This document shows, piece by piece, positions 34,472 through 43,653 of a stretch of 64,000 bases of DNA (position 1 is its first letter; each line of letters begins with the position of its first letter). The notes under the pieces are model-generated. The model did not search any database. It saw only the letters and a list, made by a program, of their open reading frames with translations, and was not told where the DNA came from. The DNA comes from Sphingomonas sp. GTDB lineage: Bacteria; Pseudomonadota; Alphaproteobacteria; Sphingomonadales; Sphingomonadaceae. Position numbers and translations under genes: made by a program. The stretch lies in NCBI RefSeq assembly GCF_019635515.1, contig NZ_JAHBZI010000001.1, forward strand, positions 2,294,001-2,358,000, read 5' to 3'.

Positions 34472-35137
34472 ATGAAGCTCATCATCGGCAACAAGGCCTA
34501 TTCCTCCTGGTCGCTGCGCGGCTGGCTCGCGTGCAAGCAGTCGGGCATCGCGTTCGAGGAAGTCGTGGTTCCCCTCTACGACGAGAATTGGGACAAGCGC
34601 CGCGAGGGCGACGAATTCGCGCCCTCCTCGGGCAAGGTGCCGATCCTGTGGGATGGCGAGGCCGTGGTGTGGGACAGCCTCGCCATCGTCGAATATCTCA
34701 ACGACAAGACGGGCAACGGGAAATTCTGGCCGGCCGATCCCACCGCCCGCGCCATGGCCCGTTCGATGGCGGCCGAGATGCATTCGGGTTTCGCGTCGCT
34801 TCGCCGCAAGCACACTATGAACATCCGCCAGGTCTATCCGCCCAAGGCGCTGGACCCCGATGTCGCGCAGGAACTGGCGCGGATCATGGAGCTCTGGGCG
34901 CAGGCGCGGGCCCGGTTTGGCGGCGAAGGCCAGTTCCTGTTCGGTGACTTCGGCGCCGCCGACATCATGTTCGCGCCGGTAGTGACCCGCATCGTCACCT
35001 ATTCGCTCCCCGTTCCCCGCTTCGCCCAGGCCTATATGCTCGGCGTGCTCCAGCACCCCTTCATGCAGGACTGGATCGCCGGTGCGCAGGAAGAGGATTG
35101 GGTGATCGAGCAGTTCGAGACGCCAACGACGGAGTAG
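34472..35137 (+). CDS. Glutathione S-transferase family protein
   Basis: 221 residues with the GST layout: thioredoxin-like N-terminal domain (MKLIIGNKAYSSWSLRGWLA, where SSWS supplies the GSH-contacting serine; SGKVPILWD cis-Pro motif; VWDSLAIVEYL), then an all-helical C-terminal domain. A cytosolic GSH-binding enzyme of unknown substrate. It may be cotranscribed with the small membrane protein 3 nt downstream. Confidence 0.88.
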   Translation: MKLIIGNKAYSSWSLRGWLACKQSGIAFEEVVVPLYDENWDKRREGDEFAPSSGKVPILWDGEAVVWDSLAIVEYLNDKTGNGKFWPADPTARAMARSMAAEMHSGFASLRRKHTMNIRQVYPPKALDPDVAQELARIMELWAQARARFGGEGQFLFGDFGAADIMFAPVVTRIVTYSLPVPRFAQAYMLGVLQHPFMQDWIAGAQEEDWVIEQFETPTTE

Positions 35138-35140
35138 GCG

Positions 35141-35302
35141 ATGAACAAGGATCAACGGCTGGCAATGGGTCTGGGGCTCGGCGTTGCCATCGGGGCCGGA
35201 ATCGGGGTGGCGGTGCACAATCTGGCGATGGGCATCGGCCTCGGCTTGTCGCTCGGCGTGATCTTTGCGGTGATGCCGCGCAAGAAAGATGGCGACAGCT
35301 AG
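35141..35302 (+). CDS. Small glycine-rich membrane protein
   Basis: 53 residues (ATG 35141 to TAG 35300-35302), 3 nt after the GST stop. Two helices rich in Gly and Ala (LAMGLGLGVAIGAGIGVAVH; LAMGIGLGLSLGVIFAVM) suggest a tight two-helix hairpin, ending in basic PRKKDGDS. Function unknown. Its stop shares CTAG with the stop of the convergent cupin gene. Confidence 0.7.
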   Translation: MNKDQRLAMGLGLGVAIGAGIGVAVHNLAMGIGLGLSLGVIFAVMPRKKDGDS

Positions 35303-35745
35303 AAGCTGCCGCCATCCTTGTGCCGGAAACCCTGGCCGGCGAACAAATGCATGTCGATATCGGGATAGTGGCAGTCGGTTTCGCTGGGCCGCCCGACCGC
35401 GATGAATACGCAATCGGCATCGCTACGGTTCTGCAATACGTGACCATTGCCGTCATTCTTTGCGAACGCGGCGACGTCGCCCGGGCGCATTGGCTGTTCG
35501 CCCGAATCATCGACAAGCACCGCTTCGCCGCTCAGCATGACGACGAACTCGTCCTCGCCCTCATGCCAATGGCGCTGCGCCGACCAGGCGCCGGGCTTGA
35601 GCGTGACGTGGCTGAAGCCGAAGTCAGTGATCCCGCTGGCAGGGGCCAGCCGACGATACCAGCGCTCCGCCACGACATCGGCATATTCGCTCGGATAGCC
35701 GGTCGCATTGGTTTGCGGGATTGTATCGAGATCGAGCTTGGGCAA
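35299..35745 (-). CDS. Cupin-domain protein
   Basis: 148 residues from TTG 35745, selected because GGTGGAGG lies 5 nt upstream and family members begin MPKLDLDxIPQTNATGYP. The cupin core has QRHWHEGEDEFVVMLSGE (metal ligands H, H, E) and a second motif GNGHVLQN. A small beta-barrel, possibly a sugar-epimerase-like or metal-binding cupin; substrate unknown. The frame continues to 35829 but overlaps dapE. Confidence 0.78.
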   Translation of the reverse strand: MPKLDLDTIPQTNATGYPSEYADVVAERWYRRLAPASGITDFGFSHVTLKPGAWSAQRHWHEGEDEFVVMLSGEAVLVDDSGEQPMRPGDVAAFAKNDGNGHVLQNRSDADCVFIAVGRPSETDCHYPDIDMHLFAGQGFRHKDGGSF

Positions 35746-35774
35746 TGCCACCTCCACCGGAACGGGAGGCAAGT

Positions 35775-36893
35775 TTGCCAGACGCCATCGAACTGACCAA
35801 GGCCCTGATCGCCGCCGAGAGCGTGACACCCGCGCGTGGCGGCGTGTTCGATGTGCTGGAGGCGGCGCTGCTCCCGCTCGGCTTCAAGGTCGAGCGCTTC
35901 GTCGAGGGCGAGGCGCCCGACGGCCCGGTCGAAAATCTTCTCGCCGTCCGTACCGGCGCCGGTCCCCATTTCGCCTTTGCCGGCCACCTCGATGTCGTCC
36001 CGCCGGGCAGCGGCTGGACCAGCGGCGCCTTCGACCCCGAAGTGCGCGGCGGCCTGCTCTACGGGCGCGGCGCGGTCGATATGAAGGGGGCCATCGCCGC
36101 CTTCGTTTCCGCCGTGGCGCGCGTGCCGGAAGGCATGGTCAGCCTGATCATCACCGGTGACGAGGAAGGCCCCGCCACCTTCGGCACCCCGCGCCTGATC
36201 GAGCGCATGGCCGAACGCGGCCTCAAGCCCAACATGTGCCTGGTCGGCGAGCCCACGTCCGCAAAGCGCCTCGGCGACACCATCAAGATCGGCCGCCGCG
36301 GCTCGACGGTGATCGATGTCGCCGTGATCGGCCAGCAGGGTCATGTCGCCTACCCGCACCTCGCCGACAATCCCGTGCCCCGGCTGGTCCGCGCCCTCGC
36401 CGAGATCGACGCGATCGTCCTCGATGAGGGCAATGCCTGGTTCCAGCCCTCGAACATCGAGATCATCGACCTCGAAGTCGGCAACCGCGCCACCAATGTC
36501 ATCCCGGCCCGCGCTTCGGCCCGGATCAGCATCCGCTTCAACGATATGCAGCGCGGCGACGATCTGGTCAGCCGCGTCGAGCAGATCGTGCTCCGCCATG
36601 CGCCGGATTCGGTGGTCGAGGGCCGCGTCTATGGCGAAGCCTTCCTCACCGAGCCCGGCGCCTTGTCTTCGCTGGTGGCGGGCGCGATCCAGTCCAGGCT
36701 CGGAATCGAGGCCGAATTCTCCACCACCGGCGGCACTTCCGACGCCCGTTTCCTCTCCAAGGTCTGCCCGGTGGTCGAGTTCGGCCTGATCAACGCGACG
36801 ATGCACAAGCTCGACGAAGCCGTGGCGCTCGCCGACCTCGAAGCGCTGGCTGACGTCTACGAGGAAGTGCTGCGGAGAGTCCAAAAGCACTAA
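35775..36893 (+). CDS. dapE: Succinyl-diaminopimelate desuccinylase
   Basis: 372 residues from TTG 35775, 5 nt after GGGAGG; an upstream ATG at 35721 lacks such a site. M20 metallopeptidase signatures: FAGHLDVVPPG (first metal ligand and catalytic Asp), GRGAVDMKG and ITGDEEG. DapE hydrolyses N-succinyl-LL-DAP in lysine and peptidoglycan precursor synthesis. It diverges from the cupin gene with only 29 bp between their TTG starts. Confidence 0.93.
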   Translation: MPDAIELTKALIAAESVTPARGGVFDVLEAALLPLGFKVERFVEGEAPDGPVENLLAVRTGAGPHFAFAGHLDVVPPGSGWTSGAFDPEVRGGLLYGRGAVDMKGAIAAFVSAVARVPEGMVSLIITGDEEGPATFGTPRLIERMAERGLKPNMCLVGEPTSAKRLGDTIKIGRRGSTVIDVAVIGQQGHVAYPHLADNPVPRLVRALAEIDAIVLDEGNAWFQPSNIEIIDLEVGNRATNVIPARASARISIRFNDMQRGDDLVSRVEQIVLRHAPDSVVEGRVYGEAFLTEPGALSSLVAGAIQSRLGIEAEFSTTGGTSDARFLSKVCPVVEFGLINATMHKLDEAVALADLEALADVYEEVLRRVQKH

Positions 36894-36904
36894 GCCGCAA
36901 CTTT

Positions 36905-36988
36905 CCCCAGCGAAGGCTGGGGCCCAGGTGGGAAGGCTGAAGTTGGTTGGCTACGACCTCTCCAACTGGCCCCCAGCCTCCGCTGGGG
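36905..36988. repeat. Paired GC-rich hairpins between dapE and the GGDEF-EAL gene
   Basis: Two near-identical stems, CCCCAGC-GAAG-GCTGGGG (36905-36922) and CCCCAGC-CTCC-GCTGGGG (36971-36988), flank a central pair AGTTGG / CCAACT, so the whole element can fold as a cruciform. This REP-like type is common in sphingomonads. It may double as a bidirectional terminator for the converging genes. Confidence 0.7.
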
Positions 36989-37004
36989 AACCGCTCTCAC
37001 GCAG

Positions 37005-37117
37005 CTTGCAATGTAGGATTTCGCCTGCTCGGCTGAGCCAGCCGGCAATGCCGTCCGCTCTTTGAAATCGTCGCTCCGGAAAATCTTATGGTCATCGCGA
37101 CCATTGAGACCATTCGC
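37005..37117. repeat. Dispersed structured repeat, copy A
   Basis: 113 bp that recurs at 45938-46049. Identical blocks are 37005-37029 (25 nt), 37055-37068 (CCGCTCTTTGAAAT) and GCGACCATTG then GACCATTCGC (37097-37117), with more variable spacers at conserved distance. It can fold: GATTTC (37017-37022) with GAAATC (37064-37069), and ATGGTC (37088-37093) with GACCAT (37099-37104). No convincing coding sequence. It lies between convergent genes. Confidence 0.75.
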
Positions 37118-37121
37118 GCCT

Positions 37122-38795
37122 TCAGACTGCGATCCGCCGTGGCTCCACGCCCCGCGCCCAGGCGAGGAATTCGTCCTCCGCCATCGGCTGGGCGACGGCA
37201 TAGCCCTGCAACACATCGCACCCGATCACCCGCAGAACCGCCGCCTGATCCTCATTCTCGATGCCCTCGGCCACCGCTTCGCAGCCAAGCCCGTGGATCA
37301 GTCCGATCATCGCCTGCGCGATTGCCCGCGCTTCGGCATGGTTGGCGACCTGTTCGATGACGCTGCGGTCGAGCTTAATGCGATCGACCGGCAGTTCGCG
37401 CAGCCGCGACAGGTTCGAATAGCCGGTGCCGAAATCGTCGATGGCGACGGTGGCGCCATCGGCGCGCAGCGCGGCGATCGCGTCGATCACTTCGCTCGAA
37501 CAGTGCATCGCCAGCGTCTCGGTCATCTCGAGCTCGAGCAAGGCCGCCGGCGCCCTGGCGGCATGCATGGCTTCGCGCAGGCGGCGGAAGAAATTGGCAT
37601 GGTCGATCTGGCGCTGGCTGATGTTGACCGCGAGCCGCTGGCCGATGCCCAGCTCGCCCCAGCGGGCGATGGTCCGGGCAACGCTCTGCAATACCCACTC
37701 GCCGATCTCGACGATCAGCCCGGTTTCCTCGGCACGCTGCAGGAACGCCCCCGGCATCTTGAGGCCATCCGGGTGCCGCCAGCGCAGCAGCGCCTCGGCC
37801 GCGACGATGCGGCCGTCGGTGGCGGAAACCTGCGGCTGGAACACCAGCGCGAACTGATCCTTGTCGACCGCTTCGCGCAGATCGCTTTCGAGCTGGGCGC
37901 GCTCGGCGATCTCGGCGGCGAGCTGATCGGTGAAATGCTCGGCGCGGCCGCGGCCCATCGCCTTGGCGTGATACATCGCGGCGTCGGCGGCACGCATCAG
38001 GTCGTGCAGCGTCGTGCCGTGCTCGGGGCGGATGGCGATACCGATCGAGGCGCCGATCGACACTTCCTGATCGGCGAGATCGAAGCTTTCCGACAGCGCG
38101 AACAGGATGCCACGCCCGATCCGGTCCGCATCCTTGAGATCGGCGAGGCCGGGGAAGAACATCGTGAACTCGTCGCCGGCGAGGCGGCCGATCAGCGGCG
38201 CGCGCGCGCCTGCGCCGGCAAAGCGGTCGGCCACCGCCCGCAGGCGATTGGCGACCATCCCGAGCAAGGCGTCGCCGGTGGCATGGCCGAGCGTATCGTT
38301 GACCGCCTTGAAGCGGTCGAGATCGATGAAATAGAGCACCGCGTTCTCGCCCGGCGGCATATCGGCGAGCATCCGTTCGGCGGTGCGGCGGAAATTGGTG
38401 CGGTTGGCGAGACTGGTCACCGGATCGAACATCGCCAGGCGCTGGACGCTCTCAAGGTTCGAATGCAGCTGGCGGAACAACCCCTCCATCGCATTGGCGA
38501 GCTGGGGCACATTCTCGCCGACCTCATGTGGAATCGCGCTTTCGAGATCGCCGTTCGCGGCCTGCGCCAGCCGGGTGATCGCCGCGTCGATCGAGCCCGC
38601 GGTCGAGGCGATGGTGCGCTCGGCGGATGCCCAGCACATCACGCCGCAGACGATTGCGGCGATCAGCGCGCGGCCCGCCGATTCGACGGTGATCATTTCG
38701 GGAGTCGATGCGGCGGCGAGGGCGAGGATGAACGCCACCGCCCCGGCGCACATCGCAAAGGCGATGGCTCGGCTCTTTAGCGAGAATCCTTCCAC
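37122..38795 (-). CDS. Membrane-anchored GGDEF-EAL protein
   Basis: 557 residues. Two N-terminal helices (residues 10-30 and 40-57), a short linker, a GGDEF domain whose signature is AGDEF (206-210) and an EAL domain with AEALLRW (EAL at 334-336) and DDFGTGYSNLSRL. The EAL active-site context looks intact, so c-di-GMP phosphodiesterase activity is likely; the GGDEF signature has Ala for the first Gly, which can still be active or serve as a GTP sensor. The net activity is not decidable from sequence. It ends 4 bp from repeat copy A. Confidence 0.88.
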   Translation of the reverse strand: MEGFSLKSRAIAFAMCAGAVAFILALAAASTPEMITVESAGRALIAAIVCGVMCWASAERTIASTAGSIDAAITRLAQAANGDLESAIPHEVGENVPQLANAMEGLFRQLHSNLESVQRLAMFDPVTSLANRTNFRRTAERMLADMPPGENAVLYFIDLDRFKAVNDTLGHATGDALLGMVANRLRAVADRFAGAGARAPLIGRLAGDEFTMFFPGLADLKDADRIGRGILFALSESFDLADQEVSIGASIGIAIRPEHGTTLHDLMRAADAAMYHAKAMGRGRAEHFTDQLAAEIAERAQLESDLREAVDKDQFALVFQPQVSATDGRIVAAEALLRWRHPDGLKMPGAFLQRAEETGLIVEIGEWVLQSVARTIARWGELGIGQRLAVNISQRQIDHANFFRRLREAMHAARAPAALLELEMTETLAMHCSSEVIDAIAALRADGATVAIDDFGTGYSNLSRLRELPVDRIKLDRSVIEQVANHAEARAIAQAMIGLIHGLGCEAVAEGIENEDQAAVLRVIGCDVLQGYAVAQPMAEDEFLAWARGVEPRRIAV

Positions 38796-38869
38796 CTTCG
38801 CTGCCCGATCCCCCTTCGCGCGCGGACCGAAAAGTGCGGTCCAGCAGCCGGAAAAATCGCAGACAGAGG

Positions 38870-39436
38870 TTAAGATTGTTTTCCGCCGCCGCTCAAATTG
38901 GGTCGTCTGAGCACAATATATAATGCGCCGCTGCCGCCATGGCGCGGATGAGCGTTGCGAACGGCCGCGATCCGGCCGGCATGGCGCGACGATGCCAGCC
39001 AGTCGCCGACCGCCGCGCGGATCGCGCCGCGGGCATGCGGTCGCTCGGATTCGGGGCGCGGCGGCTTGCCGGTAACCAGCAGCAGCACGCGGTCGCCCTG
39101 CGCGATCGCCTGCTCCAGCCCGCGATCGAGCCGGTCATAGGCGGAGGACAGGCTGTGCCCGTGCAGATCGATCGCGCTTTCGGGCGAAACGAGACCCCGC
39201 GAGAGCTGGCGATCCCAGCTACCGTCGAGCGTATTCGCCGAGCGCGCGCTGCGCGGCGCGGGCGCAACGGGCGCCACCGCCTTCATGATCCTCGGCGCCG
39301 GCTTGGTGGCGGGCGCTGGAGCCGCCGCCGCCGGCGACACCAGCGCCTTGGGCGCGATCTTGCGCCCCGCCATCGGCTTCACGCTGGCGATCACCCGGTC
39401 CCACAGCGCCGCTTCCTCCGGCGCCAAACGTCTCAC
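38870..39436 (-). CDS. Smr-domain protein
   Basis: 188 residues from GTG 39436, which overlaps the mltA stop by GTGA. An N-terminal helical part (RRLAPEEAALWDRVIASV) and a Pro/Ala-rich linker lead to a C-terminal Smr domain with IDLHGHSL and VTGKPP and the final GALYIVLRR strand. Smr domains are nucleases or DNA/RNA-binding modules; in alphaproteobacteria such genes sit after mltA. The exact role is unknown. Confidence 0.88.
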   Translation of the reverse strand: MRRLAPEEAALWDRVIASVKPMAGRKIAPKALVSPAAAAPAPATKPAPRIMKAVAPVAPAPRSARSANTLDGSWDRQLSRGLVSPESAIDLHGHSLSSAYDRLDRGLEQAIAQGDRVLLLVTGKPPRPESERPHARGAIRAAVGDWLASSRHAGRIAAVRNAHPRHGGSGALYIVLRRPNLSGGGKQS

Positions 39437-40710
39437 GGCGTGGCCGTCAGCCGCGCGAGCGTCCCCCGCGGCACCAGCAGCCACGCGGTACCGCGCGAGT
39501 TCATCCCGCCGGCGATTGCCCGCGCTTCCTCGCCCGCACCCCAGAAAGTATCGACGCGATTGGTGCCCTTGATCGCCCCGCCGGTATCCTGCGCCACCCA
39601 CAGGCCATTGGCCTCGGCGCGGTCCATCGACAGGAAGACGAGGCCACCCAGCGGCACGAAGCGCACGTCCACCGCCGCGCTGGCCTGGCCGGTCACCGGC
39701 AGCCCCATCGATCCCAGCGGCCCCGCGCCCTTCAATTCCTGGAAGAACACGAAGCTCTTATTCTCCCACATGATCTCGCGGCCCTCTTCGGGGTGCTCGC
39801 GCAGATAGGCCATGATGCCCTGCATCGATGCCCCGCCGGGCTTGAGCAGCCCGCGGTCGCGCATCAGCGCGCCGATGCCGGTATAATCGCGGCCATTCTG
39901 GCTGGCGAAGCCGATGCGGATGATGCTGCCATCGGGCTGGCGCAGGCGGCCCGAGCCCTGGATTTGCAGGAAGAAAATCTCCACCGGATCGGCGGCATAG
40001 GCGATGATCGGCGCGCGGTCATGGATCGCGCCGGTCTCGATCTCCTTGCGATCGAAATAGGGCACGAAGCTCTGTCCGGCGACGCGGCCGCGGATGCGCT
40101 TGCCCTTCAGGTCGGCCGAAAACTGGCCAAGATCGACATCGACCAGATCGTTCGGGCGGCCATAGATCGGCACCTCATACCCACGCCGCCGTTCGCGCGA
40201 TCCGGCGATCTCGGGCTCATAATAGCCTGTCGCCTGTGCCTTGCCGTCGGCGATCTGCAGCGTCTCGAACCAGCGCGAGAAAAAGTCGCGCGCGTCGCGC
40301 GCGGCGACGTTCCTCGCGGCATCGCATGCCGGCGTCCAGTCGCTGCCCCGCGTCAGGCCGCTATTGTCGGTGCGCTTTTGCAGCGCGTTACAGCTGAGTT
40401 TGAACGCCTCAAGCGCGCGCGCGGCGTTGCTGTCGGAAATCGGCAGCGTATCGACCGGCGGCCCGGCGATCACACCCGCCTTCGCCGCGCTCGTCACGCT
40501 GGCGGCGGCGGCGGGGGCGGTGATCGGAGCGAGAGGGGTGGCGGGGATTGGCTGGCGGACGGTTACGTGCGCCTGTGGCTCGACAGGCGCGGAAGAAGCG
40601 GACGGATAGATCGGTGCTGGTCCCGCGCCGGGTTCCACGGAATGCGGCACGATGCCGCCAGAACAGGCGCTCAACAGCGCCGCCAGCGCGACACCCCCCC
40701 ATAGCCGCAT
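39433..40710 (-). CDS. mltA: Membrane-bound lytic transglycosylase A
   Basis: 425 residues from ATG 40710. A lipobox LLSAC near residue 16 makes it a lipoprotein. Central MltA domain (GYYEPEIAGS, RGRVAGQSFVPYFDRKEIE), then a C-terminal 3D domain (FWGAGEEARAIAGG). It cleaves peptidoglycan glycan strands at the outer membrane. An ATG 8 codons upstream is a less attractive start for the lipoprotein signal. Operon with the Tim44-like gene upstream and Smr downstream. Confidence 0.92.
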   Translation of the reverse strand: MRLWGGVALAALLSACSGGIVPHSVEPGAGPAPIYPSASSAPVEPQAHVTVRQPIPATPLAPITAPAAAASVTSAAKAGVIAGPPVDTLPISDSNAARALEAFKLSCNALQKRTDNSGLTRGSDWTPACDAARNVAARDARDFFSRWFETLQIADGKAQATGYYEPEIAGSRERRRGYEVPIYGRPNDLVDVDLGQFSADLKGKRIRGRVAGQSFVPYFDRKEIETGAIHDRAPIIAYAADPVEIFFLQIQGSGRLRQPDGSIIRIGFASQNGRDYTGIGALMRDRGLLKPGGASMQGIMAYLREHPEEGREIMWENKSFVFFQELKGAGPLGSMGLPVTGQASAAVDVRFVPLGGLVFLSMDRAEANGLWVAQDTGGAIKGTNRVDTFWGAGEEARAIAGGMNSRGTAWLLVPRGTLARLTATP

Positions 40711-40741
40711 AGCGATCAGCCCCCTCTCGAACACGTAAAGC

Positions 40742-41386
40742 TCAGGCGTCGTCGGTTTCGACGAGCTTCCAGTTGGGATCGTCGCTGCGCAGGTTGCGCG
40801 CGAAGGTCCAGCTATCGTGGGTCTCGACAGCGTCGCTCATCGACCCGGCGATGAGGTTGCCATCGGCATCGCGGGTCACCGCGGCGATATCCGCATCGAA
40901 GCGCACGGTGATCCGTGCGGTCTTGCCCTCGACGCTGGCCTCGGTGATCAGGGCGCGCTCGATCACGACCAGGCGATTGTCCAACACATGGCCCGCTTCA
41001 CGGCGCTCGGCGATCGCCTGGGTGAAGCCTTCGCGAACATCATCCTCGACCAGCCAGGCCAGCGTTTCCTCATCGCCCTTCCAGAAGGCTTCGAGAATCA
41101 TCCGGTAGGCCGATTTCGAACCCTCGACGAACTGGGCGACGTCGAAGCCGGGATCGGCGGCGATCACCGCGCGCAATCCACTCTCGGCACCGGTCTCGAT
41201 CGCGCGGGTGCCGCTCTCGCGGACTTCGGGCGTCACGTCGATCGTGCGCGGCACCGGCGGAATGCCAAGACGCTCTTCGGCGGGCTTGGGCAAAGGCTGC
41301 TCATGCCCAGTGCGCTTGCCGAGCACCGAGTAGAGGCGGAGCGCCAGAAACGCCGCGACCATCGCGAAAAGGATAACGTAGTACAT
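40742..41386 (-). CDS. Tim44-like domain protein
   Basis: 214 residues: one N-terminal transmembrane helix (YYVILFAMVAAFLALRLYSVLG) and a Tim44-like domain (residues ~90-214) with the GSKSAYRMILEAFWKGD segment and the DSWTFARNLRSDDPNWKL ending typical of bacterial relatives. Such proteins are placed beside mltA and diverge from secB in many alphaproteobacteria; a role at the inner membrane is inferred, mechanism unknown. Confidence 0.88.
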   Translation of the reverse strand: MYYVILFAMVAAFLALRLYSVLGKRTGHEQPLPKPAEERLGIPPVPRTIDVTPEVRESGTRAIETGAESGLRAVIAADPGFDVAQFVEGSKSAYRMILEAFWKGDEETLAWLVEDDVREGFTQAIAERREAGHVLDNRLVVIERALITEASVEGKTARITVRFDADIAAVTRDADGNLIAGSMSDAVETHDSWTFARNLRSDDPNWKLVETDDA

Positions 41387-41550
41387 GGTTCTCCAGTCTC
41401 TTCACCCGTTACATAAGCCCAAGCGCCGCGCTATTCAAATCGTCGGGCTGTTCGCCGACAATTGAAACGCCCGACGCCGCCTGCTAGGCGCGCACGCGAC
41501 GAAACGCGCCGGATGCGCGAAACTTTCCGTATCAACGAGGAATCTTGAGA

Positions 41551-42057
41551 ATGGCCGAGACCGACAACCTGCCCGAATTCGGCGAGCCCGCGCAGAACGG
41601 CGAAGACACTGCGCCCGCCGCAGGCATTCTTTCGCAATATGTGAAGGACTTCTCGTTCGAGAATCCGAACGCCCCGGCGATCTATCAGAACAATGTGCAG
41701 CCGGCGATCGACGTGCAGTTCAACATCGGTTCGGGCAAGGTCGCGGACGAAGTCTATGAGGTCGTCCTCAAGATCGAAGTGCGCGCGCAGGCCGAGAGCC
41801 AGACCGCCTTCATCGTCGATCTCTCCTATGCCGGCCTGTTCGGCCTTCGCAACATTCCCGAGGACCAGCTCGATCCGTTCCTGCTCGGCGAGGCGCCGCG
41901 CATCCTGTTCCCGTTCGCGCGCCGCGTTCTGGCCGATGCCGTCCGCGACGGCGGCTTCCCGCCGCTGCTGCTGGAGCCGATCGATTTCGGCGGCATCTAT
42001 ATGGCGCAGCGCGCGCAGGCCGACGAGCAGCTGGCCCAGCCGGCCGGCGAAGCCTGA
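41551..42057 (+). CDS. secB: Protein-export chaperone SecB
   Basis: 168 residues from ATG 41551; an in-frame TTG two codons upstream is a less likely start. The SecB core is complete (YVKDFSFENPNAPAIYQ; VYEVVLKIEV; LLGEAPRILFPFARRV; PPLLLEPIDFGGIY). A tetrameric chaperone that keeps precursors unfolded and hands them to SecA. Confidence 0.96.
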   Translation: MAETDNLPEFGEPAQNGEDTAPAAGILSQYVKDFSFENPNAPAIYQNNVQPAIDVQFNIGSGKVADEVYEVVLKIEVRAQAESQTAFIVDLSYAGLFGLRNIPEDQLDPFLLGEAPRILFPFARRVLADAVRDGGFPPLLLEPIDFGGIYMAQRAQADEQLAQPAGEA

Positions 42058-42081
42058 GCTCGCTTAGCCCAGGATAGCGAT

Positions 42082-43653
42082 GTGAAGCTCGCCCGCACGC
42101 TTGGCTCGGTGGGCGGGCTCACCCTCGCCAGCCGCGTGCTGGCGCTCGTCCGCGATTCGCTCCAGGCGCGCTATGTCGGCGCCAATTTCGCGTCGGACGC
42201 GTTCCTCGTCGCCTTCCGGCTGCCCAACATGTTCCGCGCCTTCTTTGCGGAGGGCGCGTTCTCATCGGCGTTCATTCCGATGTTCAACCGCAAGCTGGCC
42301 GAAGCGAATGGCGAGCGCGCGCCCGCGTTCGATTTCGCCGAGCGCACGCTGGCGGTGCTGTTCGCCTTCCTGGCGGCGATGACGGTGGCGATGCTGGTTG
42401 CCGCCTGGCCGATGACCGCATTGCTGTCCGGCGGCTTTCACAAGCAGAACCCCAGCCACGATCAGTTCGCCTTTGCCGTCGAATTGAGCAGGATCACCAT
42501 CCCTTATCTGATGCTGATCTGTCTTGCCTCGCTGCTGGGCGGCATCCTCAATTCGATCGACAAATTCTGGGTCAACGCCGCCGCGCCGATCCTGCTCAAC
42601 ATCGCGATGGTGACGGCGCTGTTCGCGTTCCACGGCACGCCGGAGGAGACCGCGCGCGCCCAGGCACTCGCGGTGCCCGCTGGCGGCCTGCTCCAACTCG
42701 CATGGCTGTGGTTCGCCTGCCGCGCCGCCGGAGTCTCGCTGCGCCCGCGCCTGCCACGGCTCGATCCCGAAGTCAGACGGCTGATGAAGCTGATCCTTCC
42801 CGCCGCGGTCGGCGCCGGCGCGGTGCAGCTCAATCTCGTCATCTCGACCGCGCTATCGGGCTTCCTGCTCGATGAAGGTTCGATCTCGTTCATTTATTAT
42901 GCCGATCGGCTGAACCAGTTGCCCCTCGGGATGATCGGCATCGGCCTTGGCACGATCCTGCTCCCCACCGTCTCGCGCCTGCTCGGCGCCGGCAAGGACG
43001 CCGAGGCGATGGAGACCCAGAATCGCGGCATGGAGCTGGCGCTGTTCCTGACCCTGCCGGCGATGGTCGCGCTGATCGTCGCGGCGGAACCGATCGTGCG
43101 GGGGCTGTTCCAATATGGCCATTTCACCGCCGACGACACCGTCAAATGCGCCTGGGCGCTCGCCGGCTTCTCGATCGGCCTGCCCTCTTATGTTCTCGCC
43201 AAGGTTCTCACCCCGGGCTTTTACGCCCGCCAGGACATGCGTACCCCGGTGCGTTTCGCGACCATCGCGGTGGCGGTGAACATCGCCGCCAATCTCGCGC
43301 TCATCCCGCTGATCGGCCATGTCGGCCCGCCGCTGGCAACGGCATTGTCGTCCACCGTCAATGTCTGGCTGCTCTATCGCACGCTGGCGAAACGCGGTCA
43401 TTTCGTGCCCGACACACAGCTCAAGCGCCGCCTGCCGCGCCTCGTCATCGCGGCGGTGCTGATGGGCGTGGCGCTCTTCGCCTGCGACCGTCTGCTCGAT
43501 CCGTGGCTTGGCGGATTGATCTGGCAGCGGTACCTCGCTTTGGCCGTGCTGGTCGGCACCGGCTGCGCGATCTACGGCGTCGCCTGTTTCGTCACCCGCG
43601 CTTTTCGCGTTGCGGACCTCAAAGCGCTGGTTCGCCGCCGCGCGGCGCGCTAG
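42082..43653 (+). CDS. murJ: Lipid II flippase MurJ
   Basis: 523 residues from GTG 42082. About 14 transmembrane helices, with the family N-terminus TLASRVLALVRDSLQARYVG and the conserved RLPNMFRAFFAEGAFSSAF segment. MurJ moves lipid II across the inner membrane for peptidoglycan synthesis. It follows secB by 24 bp and precedes trpS. Confidence 0.95.
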   Translation: MKLARTLGSVGGLTLASRVLALVRDSLQARYVGANFASDAFLVAFRLPNMFRAFFAEGAFSSAFIPMFNRKLAEANGERAPAFDFAERTLAVLFAFLAAMTVAMLVAAWPMTALLSGGFHKQNPSHDQFAFAVELSRITIPYLMLICLASLLGGILNSIDKFWVNAAAPILLNIAMVTALFAFHGTPEETARAQALAVPAGGLLQLAWLWFACRAAGVSLRPRLPRLDPEVRRLMKLILPAAVGAGAVQLNLVISTALSGFLLDEGSISFIYYADRLNQLPLGMIGIGLGTILLPTVSRLLGAGKDAEAMETQNRGMELALFLTLPAMVALIVAAEPIVRGLFQYGHFTADDTVKCAWALAGFSIGLPSYVLAKVLTPGFYARQDMRTPVRFATIAVAVNIAANLALIPLIGHVGPPLATALSSTVNVWLLYRTLAKRGHFVPDTQLKRRLPRLVIAAVLMGVALFACDRLLDPWLGGLIWQRYLALAVLVGTGCAIYGVACFVTRAFRVADLKALVRRRAAR

